NCBI GenBank assembly: GCA_024233935.1
Contig: JACKOY010000002.1
Location: 186,001 to 250,000 of the forward strand
Reading direction: 5' to 3'
Origin: Spirochaetales bacterium
GTDB lineage: Bacteria > Spirochaetota > Leptospiria > Leptospirales > Leptonemataceae
Length of the DNA: 64,000 nt
How positions within the stretch are numbered: position 1 is the stretch's first letter; the number at the start of each line of letters is the position of its first letter. Under the pieces are notes generated by a model. That model was given only the letters and a program-made list of their open reading frames with translations. It ran no database searches and was not told the origin of the DNA. Position numbers and translations under genes: made by a program. Shown piece after piece: positions 55,703 through 63,968 of this stretch.

Positions 55703-56499
55703 GTGCTCCCTTATTCGGTGGGCCCGTTCATTCAGGCTGTGTGTATCTGGTGGGCGCCGGTCCGGGGGACCCGGGGCTTCTGACCCTGCGCGCAGCCGAA
55801 ATTCTTGCGCGCGCCGATCTGGTGCTTTTCGACCGCCTCGTGAATCCGGCGATTCTGGACCAGGCTTCCCGGGCGCGGCTGTGCGCCGTCGGCAAAGAGG
55901 GCGGCAGGCCGTGTCGCAACCGTCAACATCGCATACAGCAAATGATGATCGCCGCCGCGCACCGGGGTTTGGTGGTGGTCAGGCTCAAGGGCGGAGATCC
56001 GTTCGTGTTCGGCCGTGGCGGAGAGGAAGCGCTGGCGCTTGTGCAGGCCCGCATTCCGTTTGAAGTTGTGCCCGGTGTGAGTTCTTTTTATTCGGTGCCC
56101 GCCGCGGCCGGAATCCCGGTCACCCACCGGGGCCTTTCCACGGCCTTTGCGGTGTTTACGGGTCATGAGGCCGAGTTCGGCAGTTCCGGCATTCCCTGGG
56201 ATCTGGCCGCACGCATTCCGACTGCGATTTTTCTCATGGGTGTGCGTCGGTTACCCCAGATTGTTGAAGAACTGGTGCGGCACGGTCGCGACCCGGCTAC
56301 ACCGGTGGCCGTAATCGCGCGCGGAACGCGCAAAGATCAGGAAGAACGGACCGGCAACCTGAAAGACATCGTCGAGCGTTCGCGCGGACTGCAGGCTCCG
56401 GCCACAATCGTCGTGGGAGAGGTGGTCCGGTTAGGAGCCGTGTTGCACGCTTCTCAAATTTCCGCCGCCCTGGCGGGCATGCCGCGCGGCGCGGTCTAA
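55699..56499 (+). CDS. cobA: CobA, uroporphyrinogen-III C-methyltransferase
   Basis: This 266-residue SUMT enzyme starts YLVGAGPGDPGLLT, with VLFDRLV, LKGGDPFVFGRGGEE, VVPGVSS and IPVTHRGLS typical of the family. It makes precorrin-2 for siroheme using S-adenosylmethionine. Siroheme is needed by the sulfite reductase at 48931. There is no CysG dehydrogenase/ferrochelatase part, so those steps lie elsewhere. The ATG overlaps the cysH stop (ATGA). Confidence 0.94.
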   Translation: MSAPLFGGPVHSGCVYLVGAGPGDPGLLTLRAAEILARADLVLFDRLVNPAILDQASRARLCAVGKEGGRPCRNRQHRIQQMMIAAAHRGLVVVRLKGGDPFVFGRGGEEALALVQARIPFEVVPGVSSFYSVPAAAGIPVTHRGLSTAFAVFTGHEAEFGSSGIPWDLAARIPTAIFLMGVRRLPQIVEELVRHGRDPATPVAVIARGTRKDQEERTGNLKDIVERSRGLQAPATIVVGEVVRLGAVLHASQISAALAGMPRGAV

Positions 56500-57362
56500 G
56501 CCCGTTTGTCGCGAATATAGAAACGACCCGTCATGGGATCGAAGTAGATTTCGCGCGGTTCCCTCGCGGTTTGCCCGGGAGCCTCGTCGCGCCGGGGGTT
56601 GATGACCTTTTCCTGGCGTTGGTAAGTGTCGGGGCGCTGGTTGCGCATGAGACGTTCGAGCATGCGGCGCGCCATTTCATCGTGCCTTTGGCGGGCCTGT
56701 TCGTGAGCCGCACGTCGGGCTTCGTAATCGCCCTGAAAACGCCGCTCGATTTCTTCGCGCGGAATAAAATAGCGCGTAAACAGGAAGCCGGCGACCAGGC
56801 CGCCCAGATGACCCCAGTGCGAAATGCCCTGGGCGGTTCCCATCAACTGCATGACCACGGAGAATATGCCGATGCCGATCGCCAGGGTGCGCGCTTTGAT
56901 GGGAATCACAAAGAACAAGAGCATGCGCGCGTTGGGTGTGATGATCGCCAGAGCTCCCAGAAGACCCAGGAGCGCGCCGGAAGCGCCCATCGTGGGATAG
57001 TTTGTGTCGGACTGCAACAGGACCACGAGCAACGAGCCCCCGAGGCCCGACACCATATAGAGCGCGAGGAAACGCATGGCGCCGATAGCGCGCTCCAGAA
57101 AAAGACCAATGCTCCAGATGCAAATCATGTTAAACAGGATGTGCATGATGCCGACGCTTTCTCCGGGTGCGGCATGCAGAAAGGTGGACGTAACCGGTTG
57201 CCAGATTTCCCCCGCAAACACCCGCGAAGGCAGAAGCGCGAGGTGCTCGCGCAAGAATACCATGAACTCGGGTCCCCAGAGCGCCGGAACCACAAAGTAG
57301 AGCAGGGCGTAAACGATGACGTTGGCCAGAACGATCGCCCGGGTAACGCTGGGTGTTTTCAT
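56496..57362 (-). CDS. Rhomboid-family intramembrane serine protease
   Basis: This 288-residue protein has six predicted helices. The catalytic Ser128 is in GASGALLGLLG on helix 4 and His185 in SHWGHLGGLVAG on helix 6; HILFN on helix 2 holds the oxyanion His and Asn. About 90 charged cytoplasmic residues follow the last helix (REEIERRFQGDYEARRAAHEQARQ), longer than in many bacterial rhomboids. The substrate is unknown. It converges on cobA with a 4-nt overlap of the coding ends. Confidence 0.92.
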   Translation of the reverse strand: MKTPSVTRAIVLANVIVYALLYFVVPALWGPEFMVFLREHLALLPSRVFAGEIWQPVTSTFLHAAPGESVGIMHILFNMICIWSIGLFLERAIGAMRFLALYMVSGLGGSLLVVLLQSDTNYPTMGASGALLGLLGALAIITPNARMLLFFVIPIKARTLAIGIGIFSVVMQLMGTAQGISHWGHLGGLVAGFLFTRYFIPREEIERRFQGDYEARRAAHEQARQRHDEMARRMLERLMRNQRPDTYQRQEKVINPRRDEAPGQTAREPREIYFDPMTGRFYIRDKRA

Positions 57363-57452
57363 ACAGGCATAGTATAGGCATTGACCCGCCCGGCGGAGAG
57401 GAAGAACTGACAGCCGCCGCTGGCCAACGGTTCAGGCTGGAGAGACGCGCCC

Positions 57453-58691
57453 ATGAGTATAGAAGTTTTTCTGGAAGCGGAACTGCCGCGTTTACAGGCC
57501 CGCGGCGCGCGGGTCGGGCTTCTGACCAACCAGACCGCATACGCTTTTTCCAGACAGGCCTATCTCTTTGAACTGCTTGCGCGGGGCGGCGTACTCAGAA
57601 GGGTTTTTATTCCCGAGCACGGTCTTTTTGCGGAGCTCCAGGATCAGGTGCCGCTCCAGTCGGGGCAGATCTATCGCGAGCTTTCTTCGGATGATTCGCT
57701 GCGAGGCGTTGATTTTGTGTCTCTGTATCAGGATGTGGAAGAAAGCCTGGTGGCGTCGCGTGACGTGCTCGAAGACCTGGATGTAATTCTCATCAACATT
57801 CAAGATGTCGGAAGCCGCTACTATACTTTTGCCACCACGGCCAGCTATCTTTTCGAATCTCTGAAAGAACACAGGCTTTCGCCCGAGCTGCTGGTGATTG
57901 ATCGCCCCAACCCGGCCGGCCGGCAGGTCGAAGGCAGTATTCTCGCAGAGAACTTTGCGTCGTTTGTGGGCCGGCCGGGCTTGCCGCATCGCCACGGGCT
58001 TACCCTCGGAGAATTGGCTCGTTTTTTTGCGGCCGACCTGAAACTCGAACTGCCCCTGAAAATCATTCGCGATCCGGCCGCTATGGAGCGCAGCCTGAAA
58101 TCGCCTGCCACGCAATTGTCCACCTGGCACATTTCACCGTCTCCGAATATGCCTGGCCCCTTTACGCCGCTCGTCTATTCCGGCCAGTGCCTGCTGGAGG
58201 GCACGAACCTGAACGAAGGCCGTGGCACGACCCGGCCCTTTGAAATCTTCGGGGCGCCTTACCTGCAGTTCTTGCATCGTTTGCCGGCCTCGGAATGGCC
58301 CCGGGCCCACGGGGCGGTTTTGCGCGCACTTCGTTACGTGCCGACTTTTCACAAATTCGGCGGCCAGGTTTGCTCGGGTTTTCAAATTCATCTGACCGGC
58401 GAACAGTATCACAGTCTGGCGCACAGCCTGCGCATTCTGTCCTGGGTTCGAAAGCACGCTCCGGAAGACTTCGCCTGGCACAGCGGCGTTTACGAATTTC
58501 GTTCGGACCGGCCGGCCATCGAAATTCTGGCCGGTGATAAGATGCTCCTGGATTATTTGCGAGGCGATTCGCCGGACTTTGGCCCGGTTGCCGGGTATCT
58601 AAAAAGTGCCGAGCAGGCCTGGATCGAAACGGCCGGCGAGTTCTTGTTATATCCCGTGCCGCTGACGCGGGTTGCTTGCGAAGCCCCGTGA
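57453..58691 (+). CDS. NamZ-type exo-beta-N-acetylmuramidase (DUF1343)
   Basis: This 412-residue protein matches DUF1343, shown in NamZ to remove N-acetylmuramic acid from the non-reducing end of glycan chains. GLLTNQTAY, FIPEHGLFAE, LINIQDVGSRYYTFATTA, IDRPNPAGR, GLTLGELARFF, SPNMP and EGTNLNEGRGTTRPFE are all recognisable. There is no signal peptide, so it is predicted to be cytoplasmic, or its export is unusual. It may recycle muramyl glycans. Its gene stands alone after the rhomboid gene on the opposite strand. Confidence 0.88.
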   Translation: MSIEVFLEAELPRLQARGARVGLLTNQTAYAFSRQAYLFELLARGGVLRRVFIPEHGLFAELQDQVPLQSGQIYRELSSDDSLRGVDFVSLYQDVEESLVASRDVLEDLDVILINIQDVGSRYYTFATTASYLFESLKEHRLSPELLVIDRPNPAGRQVEGSILAENFASFVGRPGLPHRHGLTLGELARFFAADLKLELPLKIIRDPAAMERSLKSPATQLSTWHISPSPNMPGPFTPLVYSGQCLLEGTNLNEGRGTTRPFEIFGAPYLQFLHRLPASEWPRAHGAVLRALRYVPTFHKFGGQVCSGFQIHLTGEQYHSLAHSLRILSWVRKHAPEDFAWHSGVYEFRSDRPAIEILAGDKMLLDYLRGDSPDFGPVAGYLKSAEQAWIETAGEFLLYPVPLTRVACEAP

Positions 58692-58873
58692 GAAGAACAA
58701 CCAGGGTATGGCAATCGCGCCGTCGCACTCCGCAGCAATGGGGGCATAGCGACGCGGCGGACCGTTAGTCGCAACTTCGACTGGCGCTGTGCGTTCGAAG
58801 CGAACTTACAGAAAAATCATCCGCCGACGATCAGTTCGGTGGGCGCGCCTGGTCGATTTCTTTAGTATGTAGC

Positions 58874-59659
58874 GTGTTCGAGTTCGATACGTACAACCTG
58901 CTCCTCACAGCAATCGTAACTGTTCTTCTGCAGGCCATCATGTTCGCCTTTGCCATGCGCCTGAAGACCGATCACTTCACCGACATTACGTACGCCCTGA
59001 CGTTTCTAATTCTCGCGCTCGGTTTACTGTACTGGAGTCCCATGCACGCCCGTCAGCTCTTGCTTGCGGCTTTGATCACCCTCTGGGCGTTGCGCCTGGG
59101 TGGTTACCTGTTATACCGCATCACGAAGATCGGCAAAGATGATCGCTTCGACGGACGGCGTGAAGACTTCGTGCGCTTCCTGTCTTTCTGGACCTTTCAG
59201 GCAATTGTGATCTGGATCACTATGATTCCGGCCACGATGGCGCTTTCGAGTGATTCGCAACCCGGGAAGATCGCGTTGGATTATCTGGGCGTATTTGTAG
59301 CGCTGGCTGGTCTTCTGATTGAGGCGGTCTCTGACCAGCAGAAGTTTCGCTTCAAGAACGATCCGGCCAACCGTGATCGATGGATCGAAACCGGCCTCTG
59401 GCGCTACTCCCGCCATCCCAACTATTTCGGCGAGACCCTGTTCTGGCTGGGGATCTTCGCGTTGGCGGCCCGGGCGCTACCCCCGGGTTGGGCCTTTTTG
59501 ATCGGGCTTTCTCCGCTGTTTATCGCGATGATGCTGCTTTTTGTCAGCGGCATCCCGCTGCTCGACGAAAAGGCCATCAAACGTTTTGGGCACCTGCCCG
59601 CGTTTCGTGAATACCGAAAACGGACCAGTGTCTTCGTGCCCTGGTTTGTAAAAAGCTGA
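58874..59659 (+). CDS. DUF1295 / steroid 5-alpha-reductase-like membrane protein
   Basis: This 261-residue protein has about six to seven helices and the C-terminal motif LWRYSRHPNYFGETLFWLGIF followed by AIKRFGHLPAFREYRKRTSVFVPW, which is the isoprenylcysteine methyltransferase/5-alpha-reductase pattern that binds NAD(P)H or SAM. It could reduce a lipid or isoprenoid substrate; the substrate cannot be predicted. The GTG at 58874 is the best start. The 182-nt stretch before it shows no gene. Confidence 0.82.
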   Translation: MFEFDTYNLLLTAIVTVLLQAIMFAFAMRLKTDHFTDITYALTFLILALGLLYWSPMHARQLLLAALITLWALRLGGYLLYRITKIGKDDRFDGRREDFVRFLSFWTFQAIVIWITMIPATMALSSDSQPGKIALDYLGVFVALAGLLIEAVSDQQKFRFKNDPANRDRWIETGLWRYSRHPNYFGETLFWLGIFALAARALPPGWAFLIGLSPLFIAMMLLFVSGIPLLDEKAIKRFGHLPAFREYRKRTSVFVPWFVKS

Positions 59660-59716
59660 AAGCAAAACTCCTTGCGATGGGACCAGGCCTGCGCAGACTG
59701 GGGCGGGAGCAGCAAG

Positions 59717-60178
59717 ATGCGCTACAGCGAGAATCTCTTTTCAACCGGCATTACCATTATACTGGCCCTGGTTACTGCGGCCATGGGGCTCATGGCGATC
59801 GTACAGCTTATTGTGGGCCCGCTCGGCAGCAAGCCGGCGCCGGACTGGATGCTCTGGGGCATGACCGGACTTTTTCTTCTGATCACGATCAACTTCAGCG
59901 TGTTGCGCCTGCGCGTGGATACCGAAGGCTTTCGCGTTTCCTACGGCGTCTTTTCGCTTCGTATTCCCCGAAGCGCCATCGTTTCGGCCGAGCTGGATCA
60001 AAAAGGGGCCTTCTACGGTTGGGGCATTCGCATTGGTCGCTACGATGGCGACTGGTGTTGGGTTTATAACGTCATCGGGGGCCCGCGCGTGGCCATCAAA
60101 CGCAGCGAAGGTAAATTCAAACGAGTGCTGGTGTCGACGGCGCGGCCGGAAGAACTGCAAAAGGCCCTGGTCGGCTAG
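59717..60178 (+). CDS. Two-helix membrane protein with beta-rich PH-like tail
   Basis: This 153-residue protein has two helices (about 9-33 and 43-60) and then a beta-rich part (LRLRVDTEGFRVSYGVFSLRIPRSAIVSAELDQKG) that looks like the bacterial PH-like domain seen in DUF3093-type or YdbT-type proteins. It begins at an ATG with GGGAG 6-7 nt upstream. It follows the DUF1295 gene after 57 nt and may share its transcript. Function is unknown. Confidence 0.72.
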   Translation: MRYSENLFSTGITIILALVTAAMGLMAIVQLIVGPLGSKPAPDWMLWGMTGLFLLITINFSVLRLRVDTEGFRVSYGVFSLRIPRSAIVSAELDQKGAFYGWGIRIGRYDGDWCWVYNVIGGPRVAIKRSEGKFKRVLVSTARPEELQKALVG

Positions 60179-60276
60179 CGACCCCGGTATTGTTGGGGAA
60201 GCCTGAAACACATAGGTTTTCGCGCGCGGAAATCTCTACAGTCCAGGTTCGATCGTACGCCCGGTAGCTCGCACTT

Positions 60277-60528
60277 GTGATCGAGTTTCGAGATTCGATC
60301 CGGCGCCTCCAGGTGTCTGGCTCGGGTCGCATCGGTCTGAATTCCCTTGCGGACAGACTGCGTGATCAGATGGCCGGATCGCAGGCCTTTGAATTGGAAT
60401 CCGGGCCCTGGGTCTGGTTTGTGCTGGCTGGCATTGCCCTGTTGGGGGCGCCGGGCAGCCTGGGCGGCATTTCTGCAATCCATACGAAAGCCACACGCGA
60501 TTCACAACAAGGCGCTGGGGGTGGCTGA
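60277..60528 (+). CDS. Doubtful small ORF, 83 residues, with one hydrophobic segment
   Basis: The 408-nt gap 60179-60586 holds no clear gene. This GTG-started frame encodes a basic amphipathic half and one hydrophobic segment (GPWVWFVLAGIALLGAPG), which could be a small membrane protein. There is no convincing ribosome site and no family. I list it because the hydrophobic stretch is plausible; it may be noise. Confidence 0.25.
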   Translation: MIEFRDSIRRLQVSGSGRIGLNSLADRLRDQMAGSQAFELESGPWVWFVLAGIALLGAPGSLGGISAIHTKATRDSQQGAGGG

Positions 60529-60538
60529 CAATCCTTGA

Positions 60539-60568
60539 CCGCTGAGATCCGCCCCGCAAGCTCAGCGG
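60539..60568. promoter_or_regulatory. 8-bp-arm inverted repeat before the acyl-CoA dehydrogenase gene
   Basis: CCGCTGAG (60539-60546) and CTCAGCGG (60561-60568) are perfect inverted arms around 14 nt, ending 18 nt before the ATG at 60587. It may be an operator for a TetR-like fatty-acid regulator or an RNA hairpin in the leader. No T-tract follows. Confidence 0.4.
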
Positions 60569-60586
60569 CCGCCTGAGCATAAGGCC

Positions 60587-62362
60587 ATGATTGCAAACAA
60601 CTACTTCAGCGATGATCCCGAGCTGGTTTTGTTCTTCGAGCATCTGGTGGACTGGAAAGCGGTCGTCGCGGCGACTGAGGGAAAGGATTTTTTCGATCAC
60701 CGGCGGTATGCCGAAACCGGAGACGAACGCTTCGCTCTGGCGCCCTCGAATGTGGCCGAGGCAGTGGATCTGTACCGGTCCACGCTGGAATCGTTGGGAG
60801 AGTTCTGTGGCAAAGAAGTTTCGCAGATCGCGCCGACTCTGGATCGTGCGGGGCTGACCTTCGAAAGTGGCCAGGTGCGCTTTCCGCCCGAAGCCGTAAA
60901 TCTGTTCGAGCGCTATCGTAAGACCGGTTTGATTCCTTATGCCGTGCCACGCTTTGCGGGTGGCCTGGGACTTCCGACAACGATCGCGGCTTTCTATTCG
61001 ATGATTATGGGACGCTCGGATGCCAGCTTTTGTATGACGCAAAACCTCACGAATCTGGCGCAGATCGTTACGCGGTACGGCACCGAGGAGCAAGCCGCGC
61101 ACTTCGCGGCGCCGGCGGCCACCGGGGAGACGCTGTTCGCCATGGCTTTAAGCGAACCCGACTTCGGTTCCGACCTGAGCAACGTACGCACAACCGCGAC
61201 CCGGCAAGCGGACGGCAGCTATCGCATCACCGGAACCAAACGTTTTATTTCCCAGGGTTGCGGACTGGGACCGTATCCCTCGACACTTCTGACTCTGGCG
61301 CGCACGAACTCCCGCAGTGGGGCGCGCGGGCTTTCGGTCTTTCTGGTAAAGGGCAGCGATGTGGAGATCGCGGGCATCGAGCGCAAGATGGGCATTCACG
61401 CTTCGCCCACCTGTGAGGTGGTCTACGAGAATGCGCCGGCCCAATTACTTGGCCAGGAAGGGCAGGGCCTGACCCGCTGCACTCTGGGCATGACAAATTT
61501 CATGCGCCTGGCTTCGGCGGCCGGCGCTGCCGGGGGTGGGGCGGTGGCGCTTTCGGAATGCGAAAAGTACGCCCGCGAAAGAATTCAGTTCGGTCGTCCC
61601 ATTGCGGAAATCCCGGCCGTCGCGGCAATGCTGGAGACAATCCGACGTGAAACGATGGCGATGCGGCTGCTTGCGATCGAAACCGCAAGCGCGATCGATC
61701 TCTACCAGCACGAGCAGATTCGAATGGAACAGGCCGGCCTGAGCGATCGGGAGATTCGCGGCCACGCAGAGAATCGCTATCGACACAACGTGGCTTCGCT
61801 GCTCTCGCCGATCGCCAAGGTCTACTGTTCGGAAACTGCTCTGCGCTGCGCCTCGCTTGCGGTTCAGATTCACGGCGGCGCCGGTTATACCGAAGACTAC
61901 GACGTGGCCCGACTGTACCGCGATGCGCGCATCAATACAATCTACGAGGGAACCACACAGCTTCTTTCGGGCATTGCCGCCGGTGGCATTGCCGCCGGCC
62001 TCGGCGAAGCCGGGACTTTGCGACGCTTGCTGGTCGAGCTGCAGGGCGCCATTCCGAACTATCGAGAGCGCCTTTTGGGACTTCCGGGAATACTCGAAGA
62101 AGCGCTGCCGCTCTACCAGAATCTAAAAAGCGGCGTGCGGGAACGTTTTAGCGAAGAACTGGTGATGTTTACCGCGCGCTTGCTCTGCAGCATGCTGCTC
62201 GAACGCGCCCACGCACGCCTATCGAGTATACGCAACGCCGATGGGGTGTCTCCGGAACTCCTCGACCGCTGGCAATACGATTGCCGCCTCTATCATCTCG
62301 ACGGCGGCGCCATGGGTGCCGCGCTCTTGTATCGTTTGAAGAATGTGGAGCAGGCGCGCTGA
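60587..62362 (+). CDS. Acyl-CoA dehydrogenase, long C-terminal type
   Basis: This 591-residue flavoprotein has the acyl-CoA dehydrogenase core: ALSEPDFGSDLSNVRTTATR for FAD contact, YRITGTKRFISQG, RIQFGRPIAEIPAV and VQIHGGAGYTEDYDVARLYRDARINTIYEGT, where Glu454 is the catalytic base. An extra C-terminal helical domain of about 120 residues matches the longer AidB/FadE5-like type. It oxidises an acyl-CoA at C2-C3; chain length cannot be predicted. It has its own promoter region with an inverted repeat. Confidence 0.92.
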   Translation: MIANNYFSDDPELVLFFEHLVDWKAVVAATEGKDFFDHRRYAETGDERFALAPSNVAEAVDLYRSTLESLGEFCGKEVSQIAPTLDRAGLTFESGQVRFPPEAVNLFERYRKTGLIPYAVPRFAGGLGLPTTIAAFYSMIMGRSDASFCMTQNLTNLAQIVTRYGTEEQAAHFAAPAATGETLFAMALSEPDFGSDLSNVRTTATRQADGSYRITGTKRFISQGCGLGPYPSTLLTLARTNSRSGARGLSVFLVKGSDVEIAGIERKMGIHASPTCEVVYENAPAQLLGQEGQGLTRCTLGMTNFMRLASAAGAAGGGAVALSECEKYARERIQFGRPIAEIPAVAAMLETIRRETMAMRLLAIETASAIDLYQHEQIRMEQAGLSDREIRGHAENRYRHNVASLLSPIAKVYCSETALRCASLAVQIHGGAGYTEDYDVARLYRDARINTIYEGTTQLLSGIAAGGIAAGLGEAGTLRRLLVELQGAIPNYRERLLGLPGILEEALPLYQNLKSGVRERFSEELVMFTARLLCSMLLERAHARLSSIRNADGVSPELLDRWQYDCRLYHLDGGAMGAALLYRLKNVEQAR

Positions 62363-62390
62363 AACAGATTGTGAGGCGACAAACCAGGAC

Positions 62391-62539
62391 GTGCGGTGCC
62401 GAAAACCCAAGACCGCAACTGACCAGCGTGCGCTGGGGAAGCAACTTTCACCGCGACAGGATGTCGCGCAAAAAAGTTCCCCGAGTCACGCGAGCCACAC
62501 ACAATTCGCTCGAACCGAAGGTTCGAGATAAAGCGAATT
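62391..62539. repeat. 149-bp structured direct repeat, copy A
   Basis: This copy begins 28 nt after the acyl-CoA dehydrogenase stop and matches copy B (63655-63803) at 146 of 149 positions. It contains three inverted-repeat modules: CCAGCG-CGCTGG (62423-62436); GCGACA-TGTCGC (62453-62467) inside AACTTT-AAAGTT (62443-62478) with flanking GGGG/CCCC; and CTCGAACC-GGTTCGAG (62509-62527) inside AATTCGC-GCGAATT (62503-62539). It has no open frame of its own that is conserved. Confidence 0.9.
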
Positions 62540-62611
62540 TTCCACATCTTCACATTCAGAGTAACACCAGCAACCTCGCGGACATTCAACGCGCCTTCAT
62601 GGGAGATTGAG

Positions 62612-63277
62612 ATGAGTAGAGCATCGATACTTGTATTTTGCGCGTTTTTTTCTGCTCTGCATTGCGATTCAAACGAATTCCTGGCGACGGGACCCCTGTT
62701 CGTGGCGGAGCCGGCGGGGGCGCCGCTACTGGACGCGCCCCGGGAAAACGCGCGCATTCTCGCCGAGGTGCCTTTCCGCGCTGAGGTGAAGCTCGTGGAC
62801 CCCCCGACAAATTTGCGACAGGACTGGTACGCAGTGGAGGTAGCCGGTAGGACCGGTTACATGTCCAGCTACGACCTGATGATGAGCTGGCCGTTGACGC
62901 GGGCCGACCTCGCCGGACGCTACATGAGTCAGGAGGAGATCGCGGTACCGTCATTGCTCGTTCTGGAGGCAGACGGCCAGTACACCATGCAGGTGAACCT
63001 GTGTACTGGGATGGGCCAGGTCTCGGGAGAATGGGAGCTGTTCAGAAAAAAGGGGACAGGCGACTCAGGCTACTTCCTATTTCTTACCGAAAAGGCGAGT
63101 AACTTCCCTAACGTCCGGGAGAACGGAGCGCTATTACTGAGGGTCGAAACAACAGACGAATTGATTTTTCGTGGACTTGCCCCCGGTGGGTCCTACGTGA
63201 CGGACTTTAACGGTTGTGAAAACGGTACGAGCACTTTTATCCGGGAGACACCGGAGCGCAGCGAGGGACCGGAGTAA
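62612..63277 (+). CDS. SH3-like lipoprotein between the two repeats
   Basis: This 221-residue predicted lipoprotein has a signal ending in FFSALHC (Cys18, a loose spirochaete-style lipobox), an SH3b-like part (VAEPAGAPLLDAPRENARILAEVPFRAEVKLV, DWYAVEVAGRTGYMSSYDL) and a beta-rich second half with two Cys (NLCTGMGQ, NGCENGT) that could pair. The function is unknown; SH3b domains often bind peptidoglycan or other envelope ligands. It is the only gene between the 149-bp repeats, 72 nt after copy A and 377 nt before copy B. Confidence 0.75.
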   Translation: MSRASILVFCAFFSALHCDSNEFLATGPLFVAEPAGAPLLDAPRENARILAEVPFRAEVKLVDPPTNLRQDWYAVEVAGRTGYMSSYDLMMSWPLTRADLAGRYMSQEEIAVPSLLVLEADGQYTMQVNLCTGMGQVSGEWELFRKKGTGDSGYFLFLTEKASNFPNVRENGALLLRVETTDELIFRGLAPGGSYVTDFNGCENGTSTFIRETPERSEGPE

Positions 63278-63480
63278 ACTCAGGAAGAGCTGTTTACGCG
63301 TGGACCGGACTCACCGGGATGCGTCTCGCACCCTGCATTGCGAGGAAGGCGAAGGGGGCGCGAAATCAAAAAGAAAACCCGAGCCCACGAGACGAGGGTG
63401 CCGCCAACGCGAACAAGCGCGGTTCGCTCTTCTTGTTGACGGCTCAATTCGAGACTTGCGACGCATCGAGAAACAACGAC

Positions 63481-63535
63481 GCGAGAACCAAAGACAAACG
63501 CGAACCAACATGCCGCAGAGCCAACTTCCACCGCG
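63481..63535. repeat. Probable decayed partial copy of the 149-bp repeat
   Basis: The stretch shares AACCAAAGAC with copy B (10 of 10, at 63486-63495) and, about 40 nt later, CAACTTCCACCGCG against CAACTTTCACCGCG (13 of 14). The part between is diverged and two nt shorter. Its minus-strand frame also echoes the AVxVxS and VFG residues of the intact copies. It is likely but not certain to be a remnant. Confidence 0.45.
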
Positions 63536-63540
63536 CATGG

Positions 63541-63580
63541 CAAAGTGCGCCTTTCAGGCTGTTTTTACAGGCGCACTTTG
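63541..63580. repeat. Perfect 11-bp inverted repeat (hairpin)
   Basis: CAAAGTGCGCC (63541-63551) and GGCGCACTTTG (63570-63580) are perfect arms around an 18-nt loop. No T-run follows either arm, so termination is not obvious. It directly follows the decayed repeat copy. Confidence 0.7.
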
Positions 63581-63654
63581 AACCCGCCGGTGCGACCCAC
63601 AGGGAGCGCCGGCTTACTTGGCGCGGAATAACCGGCCGGCGATAGTCTCAAGGC

Positions 63655-63803
63655 GTGCGGTGCCGAAAACCAAAGACCGCAACTGACCAGCGTGCGCTGG
63701 GGAAGCAACTTTCACCGCGACACGATGTCGCGCAAAAAAGTTCCCCGAGTCACGCGAGCCACACACAATTCGCACGAACCGAAGGTTCGAGATAAAGCGA
63801 ATT
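63655..63803. repeat. 149-bp structured direct repeat, copy B
   Basis: This copy differs from copy A by three substitutions only. Two of the three fall outside the predicted stems (one near the start and one in the GCGACA-TGTCGC loop); the third removes the second base pair of the CTCGAACC stem. Start-to-start distance from copy A is 1264 bp. It is followed directly by another run of hairpins. Confidence 0.9.
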
Positions 63804-63812
63804 GTGCCCTCC

Positions 63813-63968
63813 GCGGCGCGCATAAAAAGCGCCGCTAAAATGGCGAGCGTCCTCGGGCGGCAATCTTACGCTCGCTCCCGGGTGGTCGCGAGCGGGGGTT
63901 CAAAGGTGTGCTTATGCGCACACCTTTGGGGTCGCCAGGGCAAACTGCGAGCGCAGCCGAGCAGTTTG
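63813..63968. repeat. Cluster of four hairpins after repeat copy B
   Basis: Four inverted repeats occur in 156 nt: GCGGCGC/GCGCCGC (63813-63835), CGCTCGC/GCGAGCG (63869-63894), CAAAGGTGTGC/GCACACCTTTG (63901-63928) and CAAACTGC/GCAGTTTG (63941-63968). All arms are perfect. No gene is visible from 63804 to the window end. The pattern continues to the edge, so the element may extend further. Confidence 0.6.

Larger units (their letters stand above)
63278..63654. other. Non-coding stretch between the lipoprotein gene and repeat copy B
   Basis: I see no convincing gene here: frames are short, overlap repeat remnants and lack ribosome sites. It contains a probable decayed partial repeat copy (63481-63535), a long-armed hairpin (63541-63580) and GC-rich inverted sequence near 63605-63640. 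It looks like an accessory or degraded segment. Confidence 0.5.

Noticed and set aside
62391..63803. Integron cassette with attC sites
   Set aside because: The repeat-gene-repeat layout looks right, but neither strand of the repeat contains a GTTRRRY core (the GTT triplets are followed by CCC, CGA, GCT or GCG) or its RYYYAAC partner, and no integrase gene is in the window.
62293..63823. Proteins encoded on the minus strand across both repeat copies
   Set aside because: The frames share a stretch only because the DNA repeats; all three differences are amino-acid changes, flanks are unrelated, and there is no ribosome site.
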